Shown here: positions 62,915 through 64,000 of the stretch, in pieces | How positions within the stretch are numbered: the first letter of the stretch is position 1 | Layout of the letters: the number at the start of each line of letters is the position of its first letter | NCBI GenBank assembly: GCA_910591455.2 | Contig: OU342817.1 | Location: 11,070,415-11,134,414, forward strand | Direction: 5' to 3' | Origin: Pholis gunnellus | Lineage: Eukaryota > Chordata > Actinopteri > Perciformes > Pholidae | Length of the DNA stretch: 64,000 nucleotides | Position numbers and translations under genes: made by a program | Notes under the pieces: generated by a model | What the model was told of the DNA's origin: nothing | The model's database searches: none | The model's input: only the letters and a program-made list of their open reading frames with translations

Positions 62915-64000
62915 CCACGTGTCAGAAGACCATTTGTTTGTCATATTGCTGATGCAAATATAATCCCTAGTCCAGTAATGAGAAAGTTGCTCTTTCAAAC
63001 TGACAGTACAAAGTGTCTTAATTGGTTTAGGATGTAGCAAACAAGTATAAAAACGGCAACGTTGGCGCATGTACATGCTGCAGCCAGGAGCTCCAATTAA
63101 TTCCTCTTCCTGAAGCTCTTTGACCACATCATCTCAACAGTATCTGGGCCTCGTCTTTTGTGGTCATCAAAGTTATTATGACCACGAAGTCGCCTCATTC
63201 TACTTTGAGTTTAAAAAAAAAAGAAACTGCAACCAGACGCGGCGGTTGCCGGTTTAACGTTAAGGACTGAACCGGATGGGTTGCATGTTTCATCACGTTA
63301 CGTTTTTTTCCTCCTAAATCCCGATAATGACAAACGTTAACAGTCGACATGCAGTGGACGTTGGCCTTAACCCAGCAGGTCTGAACTGTAACGGAACATG
63401 TAACGTAACTTTAACTTTAAGCCAACACAATCCACTAACGTTATGAAGCTGACTAGCTTTCCATGAAGACATGTAGACATCTTAACGCTGATTGGCCAAG
63501 ACTCCACACATAACAGAAGTCACATTTTCTCCTCGTCTCACTTCAATCTGAGCCCCCCCCGCCCCCCCCCCCCCAAAAAAACAAAACCTCTATGGATCTA
63601 CACGTAGATGACATATTTTCGAATTTCGCCGAAAAGCGACAAGTTTGCAGGTATGTATAATTTGATGAAAGAGGTGAACAAATGAGCAATTCATTAGGAG
63701 TATTTAGTGTAGCATTTCCCTCCGAAACATGGTCGACACTTGACTGATGATTGTACAACTTATTTCTAAATCCCACAAACAACTTAAGAGCTGTGTACAA
63801 AGCACAAAGCAACAATTATGTGTTAACATTTTCTTCTTGTTAGCATTACTGTAGCTTAAACACATAGAGCCGTTACTTATGCTAGTTACTTATGCTACTT
63901 AAAAACGCACACATTTATTACAGTTATTAGTTATTACAGTTATTAAAACATTAACCAACCGTGTGCGTCTTCAGGGGGGTTCTAGTACCTTAACCGTTTA

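Larger units (their letters stand above)
56308..64000. other. Sequence upstream of pde4b without a supported gene
   Basis: I found no exon here with protein resemblance. The stretch contains the pde4b long-form promoter at its left end, repeat family B (58.6 kb), a hAT-like terminus near 62.07 kb, a long (CA)n at 62.9 kb and a C-rich run at 63.56 kb. The string ATTGCACCTTTAAAAACAGA (about 60,649-60,668) with AGTTTACAAAGTGCTTTGAC resembles a common fish interspersed repeat. A CpG-containing stretch at 63.2-63.4 kb could belong to a neighbouring promoter. Confidence 0.6.

Noticed and set aside
1..64000. CRISPR arrays, tRNA/rRNA genes, prophage or operon structure
   Set aside because: No direct-repeat/spacer pattern, cloverleaf or bacterial gene organisation was seen; the DNA is vertebrate.

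Overview
The window is vertebrate nuclear DNA, almost certainly from a ray-finned (teleost) fish. The genes are split into short exons with GT-AG introns. The intergenic DNA is AT-rich and full of (CA)n, (CT)n and homopolymer tracts. The three recognisable proteins closely match their mammalian counterparts, and several degraded repeats look like fish transposon families. There is no bacterial, phage or CRISPR content and no rRNA or tRNA gene that I can see. ORFs through (CA)n/(TG)n tracts are artefacts.

Layout. (1) 448-3678, minus: a type I membrane protein with a Ser/Thr-rich mucin-like ectodomain, cut off at its 3' end by the window start. (2) 3679-4475: a GC-rich head-to-head intergenic segment, probably a bidirectional promoter. 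(3) 4476-11464, plus: a complete importin-13 gene (ipo13) with 21 coding exons and 966 codons. (4) 12372-16472, minus: a complete Fizzy-related/CDH1 gene (fzr1), the APC/C activator, with 13 coding exons and 487 codons, convergent with ipo13; the two poly(A) signals lie about 50 bp apart. (5) 17.1-23.3 kb: intergenic DNA with a LINE relic and repeats. (6) 25349-56250, minus: a cAMP-specific phosphodiesterase 4 gene, best matched to PDE4B, with shared catalytic exons and at least four (possibly five) alternative first exons. These correspond to the long B1-like and B3-like, short B2-like and supershort B5/D6-like forms. (7) 56.3-64 kb: upstream DNA with repeats and no supported gene.

How the genes work. 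ipo13 is a Ran-dependent bidirectional nuclear transport receptor, fzr1 is a cell-cycle ubiquitin-ligase activator, and pde4b hydrolyses cAMP. They are neighbours, not a pathway. The most unusual points are in pde4b: a 13-residue polyglutamine insertion beside UCR2, a PKA site reading HRES where mammals have RRES, a candidate extra supershort first exon, GA tracts near three first exons, and two consensus CRE octamers in its introns. I found no convincing undescribed system. Four unusually perfect short hairpins in non-coding DNA and an unidentified mucin-like gene are the least explained items.
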